Part shown: positions 61,134 to 64,000 of the stretch, in pieces
Layout of the letters: every line of letters begins with the position of its first letter
Position numbering within the stretch: position 1 is the first letter of the stretch
NCBI GenBank assembly: GCA_963555705.1
Contig: OY743190.1
Location: 17,677,491 to 17,741,490 of the forward strand
Direction of reading: 5' to 3'
From: Ligustrum vulgare
Lineage: Eukaryota; Streptophyta; Magnoliopsida; Lamiales; Oleaceae
Length of the DNA stretch: 64,000 nt
Made by a program: the position numbers and the translations under genes
Notes under the pieces: generated by a model
Told to the model about the DNA's origin: nothing
Database searches by the model: none
What the model saw: the letters and a program-made list of their open reading frames with translations, nothing else

Positions 61134-64000
61134 ATGGATCGGAGTTGGATGTATGAGAAACGTAATACACATGAATATGTGAAAGGAGTTGAAGAGTTTA
61201 TGAAATGTGCCGAGGAAAACAAAATAAAAGAAGGTGAAGAAATGCTTTTGTGTCCTTGTTGTGATTGTAAGAATCTGAGAAAGTTCCGTAGCTCTGAACA
61301 AGTCAAGAGTCATTTGATCCGTCGTGGGTTTAAGGAAGGTTATGTACGGTGGATATGGCACGGTGAGAGTATACTTCCCAGGACGAGCACCGGTGATAAT
61401 ATGGGTGATCAAGAGGAGAATAATTTGGACAATGATCAGAATGATGTGGATAATGATCGGATAGATGAAATGATGCGTGACATACAAGAGGATTTCATCG
61501 AAAAGTCTCATATTTTCGATAGCCTGTTTAATGATTCTGAACAACCTTTATTTTCTGGTTGTAAGAAATTCACAAAATTGTCTGCTGTGTTTAAGTTGTA
61601 TAACTTGAAAGCAAAGAATAGGTGGAGTGATAGGAGTTTCACGAATTTATTGGAACTTTTACGAGATATGCTTCCAGAGGATAACGAACTTCCTAGTTCA
61701 ATTTATGAGAAAAAGAAAATGTTGTGCCCGATGGGTATGGAGATCGAGAGGATACATGCATGTCCAAATGATTGTGTATTGTATCGGAAAGAGTATAAGG
61801 ACTTGAACATGTGTCCAAAGTGTGGAGCATCGAGGTATAAGCGAAAGGAAGGCCATGTTAATTGGGAGGATAAGAAAGGCTCACCGGCAAAGGTGTTATG
61901 GTACCTACCTGTGATACCAAGATTTAAACGCTTATTTGCCAATGCAAAGGATGCGAAGAACATGCGTTGGCATGCCGATGGGAGGAAAGAAGATGGAAAG
62001 CTAAGACACCCGGCTGATTCTCCTCAATGGAGGACCATTAATAGGATGTTCCCCGATTTTGGTGGAGAAGATAGGAATCTTAGGCTTGGACTATGTATAG
62101 ATGGGATGAACCCGCACGGTAATATGAGTAGTCGACATAGCACTTGACCGGTTCTCTTGGTGAATTACAATCTTCCTCCTTGGTTATGTATGAAGTGCAA
62201 GTACATCATGTTGTCGTTGTTAATATCAGGGCCTAAACAACCGGGAAATGACATAGATGTTTACCTAGCGCCACTAATTGAAGATTTAAAACTGTTGTGG
62301 AATGAAGGTGTGTTAGCATTTGATGCACATAGTCAAATGAATTTCACGTTACGTGCTATGATATTTTGCACCATAAATGATTTTCCTGCTTATGGTAACT
62401 TGTCGGGATATACTAATAAAGGAGCTAAAGCATGTCCCGTTTGTGAAGAAGATACGGTTGATCTTTGGTTGAAAAACTGTAAGAAAAATGTGTTTATGAG
62501 TCATCGTATATTTCTCCCTGTTCACCACCCTTATAGAAAGAAGAAAAATCTCTTCAATGGAAAAGTCGAGACTCGAGTTTCTCGCTTACCATTAACAGGA
62601 AATGAGGTTTATGAACGAGTTAAAAATATTGATGTTATGTTTGGCAAACCTTTTAAACCTCCTCAGAAGAGTCTTTGGAAGAAGAGATCCATATTTTGGG
62701 ATCTACCATACTGGGAACACTTACAGGTAAGACATTGTCTTGATGTAATGCCTGTGGAGAAAAATGTATGTGATAGTGTCATCGGGACATTATTGAACAT
62801 TCAAGGAAAGACAAAAGATGGTATCAAAGTCAGAAAAGACATGGTAGAAATGGGGATATGAGATAAGTTAGCACCGCAAGAGTTGGAAAAGCGTACCTAT
62901 TTACCCCCAGCCTGCTACACTTTGTCTAGAAAAGAGAAAACGAGTTTTTGTGAGTGCCTAAATTCTGTTAAGGTTCCATCTGGATACTCATCGAACATCA
63001 AAAGTCTTGTGTCGATGAAGGACTTGAAATTGGTTGGTATGAAGTCTCATGACTGTCATGTCTTAATGCAACACTTGTTACCAGTTGCAGTTCGTGGCAT
63101 ACTCCCAAAACATGTTAGAAATGTCATTATAAAACTTTGCTTCTTTTTTAATGCAATTTGTAGTAAAGTTGTTGATCTGGATGCGCTGGACGATTTGCAG
63201 GCCGATATTGTTATCACTCTATGTCAATTTGAAATGTATTTTCCTCCATCATTTTTTGACATTATGGTGCACTTACTTGTTCACTTGGTGAGAGAAATTA
63301 AAATATGTGGTCCGGTGTTCTTGAGGTATATGTATCCATTTGAGAGATACATGGGTATATTAAAAGGATATGTGAGAAATCGATTTCGACCTGAAGGCAG
63401 TATCATTGAAGGTTATGCTGCCGAGGAGGCTATTGAATTTTGTACTGATTACCTAGATGATATTGATGTTATTGGTATTCCTAAATCTCGTCACGAGGGA
63501 AGACTGAAAGGTAAAGGTACGATTGGATGCAAAACAATTGTGCCTGGTGTTGAATTGCGAGACAAAGCACACCTCCTTGTCTTGCAACACCTTACCGAGG
63601 TTCATCCATATTTGGACGAGCACATGTCCATTTTAAGGCAGCAAAATCCTTCAAAAGGTGAGAGGTGGGTAACTAATGAACATAATCGCTCATTTGCAGA
63701 ATGGTTCAAAGATAAAGTGCTGCAAGAATTATCACAAATGTCGAATAACATTTCTGAAATTGTAAAGTGGTTAGCTTACGGCCCTGGCATGCTTGTGAGG
63801 TCTTATGAAGCATATGATATTAATGGGTATACATTTTATACAAAACGTCAAGATTATAAGAGCACGATGCAAAATAGTGGAGTGACTCAAGTAGCAATGT
63901 CAAGAGATTTTTCCATAATGTCTTACTATGGAGTAATTGAAGATATTTGGGAACTTGATTACAGGGAGTTCAAGTTTCCTCTATTTCGATGTAAATGGGT
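61134..64000 (+). pseudogene. tnp2: CACTA transposase (Tnp2/transposase_21), 3'-incomplete in window
   Basis: Start chosen at MDRSWMYEKRN (61134), directly after an AG acceptor, because the first Met at 61101 adds residues not typical of the family. Order: Transpos_assoc domain at residues about 3-75, with MLLCPCCDCKNLRKF; a Cys-rich motif (CPNDCVLYRKEY, CPKCGASRYK); transposase_21 from about 61960 (LGLCIDGMNPHGNMSSRHS) on through VYLAPLIEDLKLLWNEGV and CPVCEEDT; DUF4218 from about 63000 (SHDCHVLMQHLLPVAVRG, FLRYMYPFERYMG); and the beginning of a DUF4216-like region to the window end (YEAYDINGYTFYTKRQDY). In-frame stops occur at 62145 (after SSRHST) and 62859 (after MVEMGI); otherwise the frame is open to 64000. 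Transposase acts in the nucleus on the CACTA TIRs. Confidence 0.85.

Larger units (their letters stand above)
58221..64000 (+). mobile_element. CACTA (En/Spm-type) transposon, 5' part, with captured gene fragments
   Basis: The terminus is CACTAGTACAAAA at 58221, a typical plant CACTA TIR start, preceded by TAA (58218-58220), a possible 3-bp target duplication. A subterminal block of hairpins follows (58257-58552), then a probable non-coding 5' exon, captured gene fragments on the minus strand (59094-60120), a MITE (60136-60531), an LTR scrap, and the Tnp2 transposase from 61134 to the window end. The far TIR lies outside the window. The element inserted into a Tat reverse transcriptase immediately after its catalytic motif. 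Confidence 0.85.

Noticed and set aside
61128..61544. Minus-strand 138-aa ORF with apparent hydrophobic segments
   Set aside because: It is opposite the clearly homologous transposase N-terminus and is a shadow frame.

Overview
This window is eukaryotic, from a flowering plant and most likely a eudicot. It is AT-rich, gene-poor and packed with nested plant-type transposable elements: Ty3/gypsy Tat and Tekay (Del) chromovirus lineages, a CRM/Galadriel-like chromovirus, a probable Ty1/copia solo LTR, L1-type LINEs with a zf-RVT domain, tRNA-derived SINE-like units, a hAT-type MITE and a CACTA element with a Tnp2 transposase. No rRNA gene, bona fide tRNA gene, CRISPR array or bacterial-type operon is visible. 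Only one small ORF (about 29.45-29.89 kb, minus) looks like a candidate host gene, and it is tentative.

Layout. 1-2767: AT-rich, no supported gene. 2768-22519: a Tat-lineage LTR retrotransposon. Its gag/pro is degenerate, no reverse transcriptase was recognised, and it carries an antisense plant-mobile-domain ORF. It is interrupted by a minus-strand LINE (about 6926-19020), itself interrupted by a 9.95-kb Tekay-like element (7974-17923, target duplication CCCAA). 22520-26234: few recognisable features apart from a SINE-like foldback and an LTR scrap. 26235-28088: solo LTR (target duplication CTTAG). 28094-31340: low-copy-looking DNA with the candidate gene. 31340-32158 plus 42493-42830: one old chromovirus integrase and its tail, split by a solo LTR of 'family X' (target duplication AGCTG). 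A full but gutted family X element has inserted into that solo LTR in the opposite orientation (32215-39820, target duplication ATATT). 43720-53038: a long LTR-like unit (target duplication CCTGA) hosting a deleted Tekay copy (44145-47004, target duplication AAAAT), an array of seven alternating SINE-like units (48019-49107) and a truncated LINE. 54.8-58.2 kb: a second Tat element (LTR, PBS, gag, pro, start of RT), cut just after its RT catalytic motif by a CACTA transposon that starts at 58221 and runs off the window.

The most unusual content is inside the CACTA element. Upstream of its transposase, in antisense orientation, it carries exon-intron fragments of two unrelated plant genes: an ACHT-type thioredoxin and phosphoenolpyruvate carboxylase. 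At least one splice junction of each is retained, so the capture was of genomic DNA, not of an mRNA. Other notable points are the palindrome-linked SINE-like array, the same-family nesting of family X with a 1.8-kb deletion in only one LTR, an unexplained leader ORF in the Tekay element, and a run of TAG stops there that suggests CAG-to-TAG decay.

Functionally, the window is a record of sequential transposition. Almost every coding region belongs to a mobile element, and nearly all are broken. The CACTA transposase, with two visible in-frame stops, is the closest to intact. All calls come from reading motifs and repeats by eye; no database search was run.
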